Shown here piece by piece: positions 1 through 7,245 of a DNA stretch of 39,465 nt. The stretch spans positions 1-39,465 of the forward strand of contig NZ_AUEY01000037.1 in NCBI RefSeq assembly GCF_000426225.1, read 5' to 3'. Source of the DNA: Desulforegula conservatrix Mb1Pa. GTDB taxonomy: Bacteria > Desulfobacterota > Desulfobacteria > Desulfobacterales > Desulforegulaceae. Below the pieces are notes generated by a model. The model did not search any database. It was not told the origin of the DNA and saw only the letters and a list, made by a program, of their open reading frames with translations. Both the position numbers and the translations under genes were made by a program. The first letter of the stretch is position 1. Each line of letters opens with the position of its first letter.

Positions 1-2
1 AG

Positions 3-275
3 CACGAACCCCATGTTACTGGAGGTGGTAAAGCAGCTGTAGAGCATCCATCCTTCAAATGGGTCAATATAATACTTGGTAACTTAAAAAATGCGCTCAA
101 AGGTACTTATCATGCAATTAATCGCAAGCATGTTCCGCGGTACCTGGCAGAATTTCAGTACAGATTCAATCGCCGATATGATCTGCCGTCCATGATTCAC
201 AGACTGATTTATGTTGCTCTTAGGACTCCACCCATGCCATCAACCATGCTTTCTATGGCTGAAGCAGAGTGGTAA
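3..275 (+). CDS. IS1595-family transposase, C-terminal part (cut by window edge)
   Basis: An open frame runs in from the window edge and stops at 273-275, giving the last 90 residues of a protein. The visible part, with motifs HEPHVTGGGKA, GTYHAINRKH and RYLAEFQYRFNRRY, matches the end of ISXO2/IS1595-type DDE transposases, which cut and paste their own element. The N-terminal zinc ribbon and most catalytic residues lie outside the window, so intactness cannot be judged. I could not identify the right terminal inverted repeat of the element in the ~350 bases that follow. The family call is from memory of the conserved C-terminal motif and is fairly secure. Confidence 0.8.
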   Translation, partial: HEPHVTGGGKAAVEHPSFKWVNIILGNLKNALKGTYHAINRKHVPRYLAEFQYRFNRRYDLPSMIHRLIYVALRTPPMPSTMLSMAEAEW

Positions 276-625
276 TCAGAAAGATTTATTTTAGAAAGTA
301 AATATGATCAATGAACAAAGCTGATCAAAACAAGACCTTGAATCACCGTAAACAACAAATCTTCAAGTTTTTTTAAGAAGCGTATTGAATTTTTTTTAAT
401 ATTGGTTCATGAAAGATAAGTCCTTTTGGTGTGCAGCCTTTCATGCCGCTTGGCTTCGTACTTAAACGGAGTCAAAAGGGGCTCTAAAAAATAGTTTTTG
501 GCTTTACAGATTAAGGATGCGACTAATGACTATTTTTTCTTATTTTAAATTAAGGTTTCGAGATAGCTCTTAGGCTCTGCAATTATAAAAAAGTTATAGA
601 TATTCATAAGCAATTAAACAATATA
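276..625. other. Gene-free stretch after the transposase
   Basis: No plausible gene is visible on either strand. The stretch is AT-rich with several T and A runs, and it should contain the right end of the IS and the promoter of the LysM gene. Short GGCTCT-containing segments near 480 and 573 could be element ends, but I could not match them to a partner, so no boundary is claimed. Confidence 0.4.
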
Positions 626-1321
626 ATGGGGTTTGAATATAAAGAAATGAACTCAGAAAATGAAAACCAGGATAACTCGTTCAGCATGGAAAAAGAATAT
701 ATGGATGTCAGAAGAATGTCTTCTAAATCATCCCAGGATGTTCTTGGCAAGATCGAAAAACCGCTGATGGTGATGGGCGGGTTGATAATTCTTGGAGCCT
801 TGGCTTTTTTCGTTTGGACGCCATTTAAAAACAAGACCAACGCACCTGATCCAGCTCTTGAAGCGATCAAGGCACTTGAGGCCAGAGTTCTTCAGCTTGA
901 GCAGACCATTGTTACCATCAATGAAAAACTTCAGGTTTCTTCGTCTGATGAAATAAAAGCAAGGCTTGATAAAATAGAATCGTCCGCATTCCAGAGAATT
1001 GATGCTCTTGAGCAGAAGGCGGACCAGCTGTCCGCAAATATTTCATCTGCAAGAAAGCAGGTAGCTGCTGCAGAATCAAAGCCTGCGGCTGATAAACAGA
1101 AAGATTCCGCCAAAGCAAAGCAGGCTGTAAAAAAAGATGCCCCGGCTAAGCAGACTAATTCTGCTGCCAAAGCCAAGTCAGCGACACATCTTGTCAAGTC
1201 CGGTGAGACAGCGTATAGCGTAAGCAAGAAATATGGGATGACTGTGGATGAACTGAGAAAAATGAACAACCTAGGTGCATCAAATACAATAGTTCCGGGA
1301 CAAAAACTAAAAGTCAAATAA
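626..1321 (+). CDS. Membrane-anchored coiled-coil protein with C-terminal LysM domain
   Basis: The 231-residue protein has a short charged N-terminus and one hydrophobic segment at about residues 47-66 (PLMVMGGLIILGALAFFVW). A probable coiled coil follows at about 78-148, then a Lys/Ala/Gln-rich linker, and one LysM domain at about 187-231 (HLVKSGETAYSVSKKYGMT to PGQKLKVK). LysM domains bind the N-acetylglucosamine chains of peptidoglycan. The likely topology is a cytoplasmic N-terminus, one membrane anchor, a periplasmic stalk and a cell-wall-binding head. No enzymatic domain is present, so the role is probably structural or tethering. The start could instead be the ATG at 647, since neither has a strong ribosome site. 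It is a single-gene unit closed by a strong terminator. Confidence 0.75.
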   Translation: MGFEYKEMNSENENQDNSFSMEKEYMDVRRMSSKSSQDVLGKIEKPLMVMGGLIILGALAFFVWTPFKNKTNAPDPALEAIKALEARVLQLEQTIVTINEKLQVSSSDEIKARLDKIESSAFQRIDALEQKADQLSANISSARKQVAAAESKPAADKQKDSAKAKQAVKKDAPAKQTNSAAKAKSATHLVKSGETAYSVSKKYGMTVDELRKMNNLGASNTIVPGQKLKVK

Positions 1322-1343
1322 GTCCGAAAATATTGTTTACCAG

Positions 1344-1379
1344 AGCGCTTTCTGAATAGATCAGAAAGCGCTTTTTTTT
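1344..1379 (+). terminator. Rho-independent terminator of the LysM gene
   Basis: A perfect 12-bp stem (AGCGCTTTCTGA paired with TCAGAAAGCGCT) with a 5-base loop is followed by eight T residues, 23 bases after the stop codon. Confidence 0.95.
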
Positions 1380-1407
1380 GGCTATGTTTCCCTTAGATGT
1401 TAAAAAT

Positions 1408-1592
1408 CGAAATACTAAACCTTTTTGTAACACTGGATATTGTGGATTTTTTTGTAAAAAGATTCTTAAGTCCTCTCAAAACTTTATATCTTATAATTAT
1501 CAGACGCAAATGTCCTAAAATTGTGTACGCACTGCTTACTTACCTGAAAGTTTTTGAGGAGCTTTTTTTTTAAAGCGACTCGCCGCAAGGCA
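1408..1592 (+). repeat. Long intergenic repeat, copy A (~185 bp)
   Basis: This stretch matches the reverse complement of 5524-5709 at roughly 80% identity over its full length, judged by eye. Shared blocks include CGAAATACTAAACCTTTTTG, TTTTTTGTAAAAAG, CTTAAGTCC and CGCAAATG. The last ~45 bases (1548-1592) are a copy of the short dispersed core repeat found throughout the window. No coding frame is conserved. Most differences between the copies look like transitions. Confidence 0.85.
1548..1592 (+). repeat. Dispersed core repeat, copy inside long repeat A
   Basis: GAAAGTTTTTGAGGAGC followed by a T run and AAAGCGACTCGCCG. The consensus over the window is AGTTTTTTGCGGAGC, T6, a short spacer, A6, GCGACCCGCCGGAGGCA. 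Confidence 0.8.
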
Positions 1593-1708
1593 GCTTCTTT
1601 ATTAAAAGTCTTAGTTAGCTATTTGAATCATAAAGTATTCCATACTTGATGGAGTCGCAAAAGTCTAAAAATGGCTTAAGAATCATGTCGGGCTTGATCC
1701 GACATCCA

Positions 1709-1775
1709 GTGTTTTCAGATATTTCTGGATTCCGGCCTGCGCCGGAATGACACGGAAATCGGACTTTTTGCGACC
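1709..1775 (+). repeat. Palindromic dispersed repeat (family 2), copy 1
   Basis: The centre is the palindrome ATTCCGGCCTGCGCCGGAAT (8-bp stem, 4-base loop), followed by GACACGGAAATCGGACTTTTTG. The same unit occurs in the opposite orientation at 34936-35000 and in degraded form near 28649-28722. It sits in the gap downstream of two converging genes and could form a hairpin in either transcript. Confidence 0.8.
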
Positions 1776-1806
1776 TTGCCATACTTAACTGGAACAGAAC
1801 CTTTTT

Positions 1807-2541
1807 TTATTCATCAGGCCATGAATTCATTTTTTCTTTTCTAAGTCTTTTTTTTGAATTCTTCCAGTCACCTTTTTCCCTTTTCTTGCTATTTCCCTCA
1901 ACCGGCTTCATTAAGAAACTTCCTGGATTAGTAATTTCGGCTTTTGGGGAGGGTTTTGGAGCATCTTTTTTTGTCTGGGTTCCTATTATTTTTTCAAGAG
2001 GAGGGCCAATGATGCAGGAAGCCGGTATATGTCTTGAAGCATAGAGATTCTCACCTATCCTGCTCAGATCAACACCTTTATCAGAAGCGATTGTGGTCGG
2101 GATTGTCAAAAGAACAGGGTGTCTGTCTTTTCTTTTTCCGATTCTTAAGGCCATGCTCTGGTCGGAAGATAGGGCTATATGGCTGTTGCCATGGTCAGGG
2201 TAAATCCCCTTTTCAAGGATATGACCATAAGTTCTTTTTTTGACTGCATAATAAAGGAGTTTTGGAATTGTATTCTCAAATTTTTCAATGCCGCTTCTAT
2301 CAATGGCTCTTATTCTGTCATCTGATGTTTCAAAAAGTGATTCGTTAGATGATATTAAAACTTCTCTAATATGAGAATCCCTTATGAATCTGTAACCATC
2401 TTCCTCGCTGATGGCCCTGGCAAGGTCAGTGATTTTAATAAAACCATCAATATCAAGTAAAATTCCGAATTCATCAGGCCTTTTGCCCAGAACATAAAAA
2501 AGGAACTTTTCAATCTGTTTAACATTTTTGGAATGATTCAT
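1807..2541 (-). CDS. Tpt1/KptA-like RNA 2'-phosphotransferase family protein (divergent)
   Basis: The first ~180 of 244 residues follow the Tpt1/KptA plan. There is a winged-helix-like N-terminal half with VLGKRPDEFGILLD and an ADP-ribosyltransferase-like C-terminal half with GHILEKGIYP, HIALSSDQSMALRIGKRK, HPVLLTI and YASRHIPASCI. Tpt1 enzymes move a 2'-phosphate from spliced RNA to NAD; the bacterial role is uncertain. The usual Arg-His pair of the first motif (VLRHxP) reads Gly-Lys here (residues 19-20), so normal catalysis is doubtful. Residues ~185-244 form a Lys/Arg-rich tail not typical of the family, perhaps for nucleic-acid binding. It is transcribed divergently from hemL, and both lie inside an inverted repeat pair. 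The family call is fairly sure; the activity is unknown. Confidence 0.7.
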   Translation of the reverse strand: MNHSKNVKQIEKFLFYVLGKRPDEFGILLDIDGFIKITDLARAISEEDGYRFIRDSHIREVLISSNESLFETSDDRIRAIDRSGIEKFENTIPKLLYYAVKKRTYGHILEKGIYPDHGNSHIALSSDQSMALRIGKRKDRHPVLLTIPTTIASDKGVDLSRIGENLYASRHIPASCIIGPPLEKIIGTQTKKDAPKPSPKAEITNPGSFLMKPVEGNSKKREKGDWKNSKKRLRKEKMNSWPDE

Positions 2542-2659
2542 TGTCTTGCCTTGACCCTTGATTGCCTAACTTGTATTGTCTTGGCCTGTATTATCTTGTC
2601 ACTTACTATCAAGCAGAATAAAAGACTTTCTGTCAATGATTCTATGAAAGGTTACATTG

Positions 2660-3946
2660 ATGAAAACAGATGTTTCAAGAATATTATTTGATAAAGCCAG
2701 AAATCTGATTCCTGGTGGTGTAAACAGTCCTGTCAGGGCATGCAGATCAGTGGGCGCAGACCCTCTTTTCATATCAAAAGCTTCGGGCTCCAGAATTTTC
2801 GATGCTGATGGCAATTCATATATAGATTATGTCGGTTCATGGGGCCCCATGATTCTTGGTCATAATCATCCTGAAGTTGTTGATGCCATCCGAAATGCTC
2901 TTGAAAATGGAACCAGCTTTGGTGCTCCGTGTGAGTTTGAAGTGGAACTTGCATCCCTTGTTTCAGAAATTGTGCCTTCCCTTGAAATGGTGAGGATGGT
3001 TAATTCAGGGACCGAGGCAACAATGAGCGCCATCAGGCTTGCAAGGGCCTATACCGGAAGGGAGAGGGTTATCAAGTTTGATGGATGCTATCACGGTCAC
3101 GCAGATTCTTTTCTTGTTGAGGCTGGATCTGGGGTTGCCACATTGAATATCTCTGGAACTCCGGGCGTGCCTAAATGTCTTTCAGAGTTGACCATGTCTG
3201 TTTCCTATAATGATTCTGAATCGATCCAGAAACTAATGGAAACTGTTGGCAAAGAAGTAGCCTGCATAATAGTTGAGCCTGTGGCCGGCAATATGGGGCT
3301 GGTCAAGCCTTTGCCCGGATTTCTTGAATTCCTCAGAAAAATAACAGAGGAATATGGGGCGCTTCTAATTTTTGACGAGGTTATGACTGGATTTAGAGTG
3401 GCTCTTGGCGGCGCTCAGCAGCGTTATAACATAAAACCTGATTTAAGCTGTTTCGGTAAAATAATTGGAGGCGGCCTTCCAGTTGGTGCTTATGGTGGCA
3501 GACGCGACATAATGGGGATGATTGCGCCTGTTGGTTCTGTTTATCAGGCAGGAACCCTTTCCGGGAATCCTCTCGCCATGGCTGCTGGTGTAGCTACATT
3601 AAAACAGATCAAATCACCCGGATTTTATGAAAAACTTGAGAAGACCACATCTTCTCTTGTTGATGGTCTCAAGGCAGTTGCAAAGGACGCTGGAATTCCG
3701 GTTTTTGCTGATTATGTCGGATCAATGTTCGGGATGTTCTTCACCGAAGGACCTGTAAACAGTTTTGCTGATGCCAAAAAATCAGATACAGATTTGTTTT
3801 CAAGATTTTACCGTGAAATGAGGGATAGCGGCATTTATTTAGCTCCTTCTCAATTTGAGGCAGGTTTTGTGTCTTCTGCTCATACAGAGGAAGATATTAA
3901 GCTAACTGTTGAAACGGCAAAAAAAGTGCTTGCCAGAATAATATAA
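2660..3946 (+). CDS. hemL: Glutamate-1-semialdehyde 2,1-aminomutase
   Basis: This cytosolic PLP enzyme converts glutamate-1-semialdehyde to 5-aminolevulinate, the last step of the C5 route to tetrapyrroles. The 428-residue length is normal. Visible motifs are LIPGGVNSPVRA near the N-terminus, NSGTEATMSAIRLAR for cofactor binding, LLIFDEVMTGFR, the PLP lysine K267 in CFGKIIGGGLPVGAYGG, and AGTLSGNPLAMAAG. The frame can also begin with TTG three bases earlier, but the ATG at 2660 sits 8 bases after AAAGG and is preferred. mpl follows after 20 bases, so the two are probably co-transcribed. Nothing is odd in the sequence, and the call is secure. Confidence 0.97.
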   Translation: MKTDVSRILFDKARNLIPGGVNSPVRACRSVGADPLFISKASGSRIFDADGNSYIDYVGSWGPMILGHNHPEVVDAIRNALENGTSFGAPCEFEVELASLVSEIVPSLEMVRMVNSGTEATMSAIRLARAYTGRERVIKFDGCYHGHADSFLVEAGSGVATLNISGTPGVPKCLSELTMSVSYNDSESIQKLMETVGKEVACIIVEPVAGNMGLVKPLPGFLEFLRKITEEYGALLIFDEVMTGFRVALGGAQQRYNIKPDLSCFGKIIGGGLPVGAYGGRRDIMGMIAPVGSVYQAGTLSGNPLAMAAGVATLKQIKSPGFYEKLEKTTSSLVDGLKAVAKDAGIPVFADYVGSMFGMFFTEGPVNSFADAKKSDTDLFSRFYREMRDSGIYLAPSQFEAGFVSSAHTEEDIKLTVETAKKVLARII

Positions 3947-3966
3947 GAAAAGGCAACGAGGGAAAT

Positions 3967-5391
3967 ATGCTTGACCCCGTAAAAAACCAGATACCATCTG
4001 ACAGCAAGACAATTCATTTTACAGCAGTGTGCGGCACAGCCATGGGCGCTCTGGCTGGAATGCTCAAGGATATGGGATATTCTATAACCGGATCTGATCA
4101 GGATGTATATCCTCCAATGAGCGTGTTTCTGGAACAGAAGGGTATAAGAGTAAGTTCTCCGTTTGATGAAAAAAATCTTGATCATGAGCCTGATCTGGTT
4201 GTTGTTGGCAATGCTATAAGCAGAACAAATCCTGAAGCTAAGGCCGTACTTGAAAAAAAGCTAAATTACTGTTCCATGCCCCAGGCAGTAAATGCACTCG
4301 CTTCTAAAAATAAAAAACAGCTTGTTATAGCCGGAACCCATGGCAAAACCACGACATCTTCGCTCCTTGCCTGGGTTCTTATGCAGGCTGGCCTTGATCC
4401 TTCCTATATAATAGGAGGAATCATGAAGGGGATCGAGAGTAATTACCGTATTGGAGACGGTGAGTTTATCGTTATTGAAGGCGATGAATATGACACGGCT
4501 TTTTTTGATAAAGGCCCCAAATTTCTTCATTACAAGCCTTACAGAGCAATTCTTACAGGCGTTGAGTTCGATCATGCTGATATTTACAGGGATCTCGATC
4601 ATGTAAAAACATCATTCAGGGCTTTTGCCGGTATAATGCCTGAAAATTCAATTTTTTATTCCGGCGATATGTATCCTGAAACAGAAGATGTGCTTGCCAC
4701 GGTTTCCTGCAATCTTTCAAATTATGGTTTTTCTGAAAACTCTGCTTGGCAGGCGAGAGATATCATTATTAATCCGCCTTTCACAGATTTCAGTGCATTC
4801 AGGGATGGTAAACTGTACTCAAGATTCAGTCTGAATATGATGGGATATCATAATGTCTATAATGCGCTTTCTGTTATAGCCGTTGCAGAAAGTCTTGGTA
4901 TTGACGCTGATTCAATATCAGGTGGACTAAAAACGTTCCCTGGAGTCAAGAGAAGGCAGGAAATCAGAGGTGTAAAAAACGGAATTACAGTTATGGATGA
5001 TTTTGCCCATCATCCTTCTGCTGTGAAGGAAACACTCAGGGCTGTACAACCCTTCTTCATCCCAGGTCGTGTAATAGCGGTATTTGAACCAAGAACCAAT
5101 ACAAGCATGAGAAAAGTCTTTCAGGATATTTATCCTGATGTTTTCGGAGATGCGGATGCTGTCTTGATCAGAAAGCCCTCAAAGCTTGAAAAGGTTCCTG
5201 AAGCAGAAAGATTTTCTTCGGAAAAAATGGTTGCTGATCTGATTGAAAGGGGTAAAAACGCCCATCATTTTGATGACACAGACTCAATACTTGGTTTTCT
5301 AAAAGATTATGCTGTTTCAGGAGATTTGATCATTGTCATGTCAAACGGCGGATTTGACAACATTCATGAAAGGCTTCTGGAATTACTCTGA
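3967..5391 (+). CDS. mpl: UDP-N-acetylmuramate:L-alanyl-gamma-D-glutamyl-meso-diaminopimelate ligase
   Basis: Mpl is a cytoplasmic Mur-family ligase that joins recycled tripeptide to UDP-MurNAc with ATP, returning cell-wall material to peptidoglycan synthesis. The 474 residues include an N-terminal Rossmann-like region (HFTAVCGTAMGALAGML), the ATP loop IAGTHGKTTTSSLL with K127, the central-domain motif FIVIEGDEYDTAFFD, and DDFAHHPSAVKETLRA. The GDEYDTAFFD stretch and the start of the N-terminal domain favour Mpl over MurC. The ATG is preceded by GAGGGA. It lies just after hemL; the pairing has no obvious metabolic link. Presence of Mpl implies meso-diaminopimelate peptidoglycan. Confidence 0.93.
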   Translation: MLDPVKNQIPSDSKTIHFTAVCGTAMGALAGMLKDMGYSITGSDQDVYPPMSVFLEQKGIRVSSPFDEKNLDHEPDLVVVGNAISRTNPEAKAVLEKKLNYCSMPQAVNALASKNKKQLVIAGTHGKTTTSSLLAWVLMQAGLDPSYIIGGIMKGIESNYRIGDGEFIVIEGDEYDTAFFDKGPKFLHYKPYRAILTGVEFDHADIYRDLDHVKTSFRAFAGIMPENSIFYSGDMYPETEDVLATVSCNLSNYGFSENSAWQARDIIINPPFTDFSAFRDGKLYSRFSLNMMGYHNVYNALSVIAVAESLGIDADSISGGLKTFPGVKRRQEIRGVKNGITVMDDFAHHPSAVKETLRAVQPFFIPGRVIAVFEPRTNTSMRKVFQDIYPDVFGDADAVLIRKPSKLEKVPEAERFSSEKMVADLIERGKNAHHFDDTDSILGFLKDYAVSGDLIIVMSNGGFDNIHERLLELL

Positions 5392-5523
5392 TTTAAAAAG
5401 GCTCTATTCCTGTTAACTATTTAATATTTTTAATAAAAAAGTTGCTTTGTATGGTTAAATTGCCGTCAAAAAAGGCCGATTAGTAGGGTGCTCAAGCTCT
5501 AAGGCTTGCGCACCAGATGCGTG

Positions 5524-5709
5524 TGCCTTCGGCGAGTCGCTTTTTAGAAAAAGCTCCGCAAAAACTTTTAGGTAATAAGACGGAGCATATCCAAATTTAG
5601 GGCATTTGCGGCTAATCATAATAAAAGCATAAAGTTTTTGAGGGGACTTAAGGGACTTTTTACAAAAAATTCCCCAAGATCCGGAATTACAAAAAGGTTT
5701 AGTATTTCG
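5524..5709 (-). repeat. Long intergenic repeat, copy B (~186 bp, inverted relative to copy A)
   Basis: Read on the minus strand it begins CGAAATACTAAACCTTTTTG and ends GCGACTCGCCGAAGGCA, the same borders as copy A at 1408-1592. Together the copies enclose the Tpt1-like gene, hemL and mpl. Confidence 0.85.
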
Positions 5710-5716
5710 CTATCTA

Positions 5717-5745
5717 AAAAGGGCTTGGATTTACCAAGCCCTTTT
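5717..5745 (-). terminator. Terminator of the outer-membrane gene (usable from both sides)
   Basis: A 12-bp stem (AAAAGGGCTTGG paired with CCAAGCCCTTTT) closes a 5-base loop. On the minus strand the hairpin ends in a T run, fitting the gene that stops at 5810. A shorter T run on the plus strand could also stop transcription from mpl. Confidence 0.85.
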
Positions 5746-5809
5746 ATGAACTTAAAAGATGTCTTTTAGAAAACTATTTGCGATGAATAATTAGGTTTTC
5801 TTGCTTATC

Positions 5810-7006
5810 TTACCAGCGCATTTTGAAATCAAAAATAACAGACTGATCAGTAATGTCTTTCATCTCAAAGGACTGTTTATAGCCAATGGATGCTCTTATT
5901 TTATCAGTGGCGCTGAATGAAAATACTCCAAGCATTACTGTCTGGTTTTCATAATCAGATATTGCATCGCCCACGACCTGATGTATTCTGAAAACTTCTC
6001 CTCTGAACGAAAGCTTGTTTGGCATGATGGAATAGAAAACGCCCAGAGAAGGGGTTATGGAATGTTCCGGATCAAGATCGTTGAAAGAGTCTGATACCCA
6101 TCTGAGTTCTTTTGGAACAAGGTCAGAGGGGATATCTCTTTTGATGACCTGATAACCGAGACCGGCATTAAGGCTGAGTTGATCATTCAAAGCATAAGCG
6201 TATTTTGCGTTTGTTCCCATACCGTAATCGAGAAATCCGCCTCCATCAGGGAAAACTGATGATTCCATATAAGTCAGGCCAAGATTGACATGAAAAGTCA
6301 CTTCTGTGAGGGACTGGCTCATATACCAGCGTTTTTTGAAATGAGGGATAAAGGAAACATTCTGATATGTAGAATCCACCTGATCATCTACATCAAGCTG
6401 GCGGAAAGGTATTGTTATGCCGACCGACTTGTCGTTATCAGTACCGAATTTGTTGTCATAGGTAAGTAGTCCGCTTCCGCCTGTTGCGTCTGATTTGTCT
6501 ATTTCCATAAAATCATACTGGCCTTTGAGCACAATATCCCTGTTGGATACCGGAATAAATGAAATTCCGAAATTTTCAGGAGATCCGAGGGTGGCGCTGA
6601 ACAGCTGCTGGGTTGCCATTTGGCCGTTGGTCATGCCGCTTATTGCTGCGTCTGGAGCGTTACCGAATATAGCCTTCATGAGTGCATCTTTATTTTGCAT
6701 AGACCATGCAATTAGAGCTGGTTGGGTTCCATTAAAATTCAGATTAACTCCGTTGCCTTTAACACCGAGATTGATTGTGTCTGTTCCACCAAAGTCGTTA
6801 ACAACCCCGTTGTTATTTGTAATTACAAATTGAACACCCGAATTGTAAAGCGTTGCTTGCTGTGTTACTCCAGGAGTAATTGTGTTTCCTGAAGACAGGT
6901 CTCTGAAAATGTTTTCCCATTCATTCGCTGCATAGGCAGCTGGGCTGATAAAAAAAAGCGCAGAGAGAACCATTGGAATAAGTTTGAAATAGCGTCTTTT
7001 GATCAT
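5810..7006 (-). CDS. Probable outer-membrane beta-barrel protein, function unknown
   Basis: The 398-residue protein begins with a clear signal peptide (MIKRRYFKLIPMVLSALFF, then ISPAAYA with likely cleavage after A26). The mature part alternates polar and hydrophobic residues, is rich in Tyr, Gly, Asn and Asp, and ends in an aromatic residue (FDFKMRW), all typical of BAM-inserted barrels. Residues ~27-150 are Asn/Gly/Thr-rich and less barrel-like (for example NSGVQFVITNNNGVVNDFGG), possibly a plug or extracellular region. I do not recognise a named family or substrate. A good AAGGGGAT ribosome site lies 7 bases before ATG. It is a single-gene unit with its own terminator. Confidence 0.65.
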   Translation of the reverse strand: MIKRRYFKLIPMVLSALFFISPAAYAANEWENIFRDLSSGNTITPGVTQQATLYNSGVQFVITNNNGVVNDFGGTDTINLGVKGNGVNLNFNGTQPALIAWSMQNKDALMKAIFGNAPDAAISGMTNGQMATQQLFSATLGSPENFGISFIPVSNRDIVLKGQYDFMEIDKSDATGGSGLLTYDNKFGTDNDKSVGITIPFRQLDVDDQVDSTYQNVSFIPHFKKRWYMSQSLTEVTFHVNLGLTYMESSVFPDGGGFLDYGMGTNAKYAYALNDQLSLNAGLGYQVIKRDIPSDLVPKELRWVSDSFNDLDPEHSITPSLGVFYSIMPNKLSFRGEVFRIHQVVGDAISDYENQTVMLGVFSFSATDKIRASIGYKQSFEMKDITDQSVIFDFKMRW

Positions 7007-7245
7007 AATTATCCCCTTTGTCTGATGTAAAGTTATGGATTGTTAAAAGGCTTATAAATTAAATCAATGGACGGGACAACTTTTTTATTCCGCAATGCAC
7101 TCAAGTCGAGATCTGTATCTGAATATAAAAGTTTGCTTGGACGACGTTGTGCGTCCTTTGGGGTAGAAGAGCTTTGACGAAGCCAATTTTTTGTAATCAG
7201 TTGGATTCAGCTTGAGAGCTATTCGGTTATTTTTGTTGGGCCGCT

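Larger units (their letters stand above)
5392..5809. other. Gene-free stretch between mpl and the outer-membrane gene
   Basis: The two flanking genes converge here. The stretch holds inverted copy B of the long repeat (5524-5709), which ends in the short core repeat, and a terminator hairpin at 5717-5745. A short GC-rich segment (GCTCTAAGGCTTGCGCACC, near 5493-5511) adjoins the repeat. No small gene is visible. Confidence 0.7.

Noticed and set aside
2542-2625. Short repeated TTGTCTTG segments before the Tpt1-like gene as an operator
   Set aside because: The repeats are irregular and AT-rich, with no consistent spacing or palindrome.
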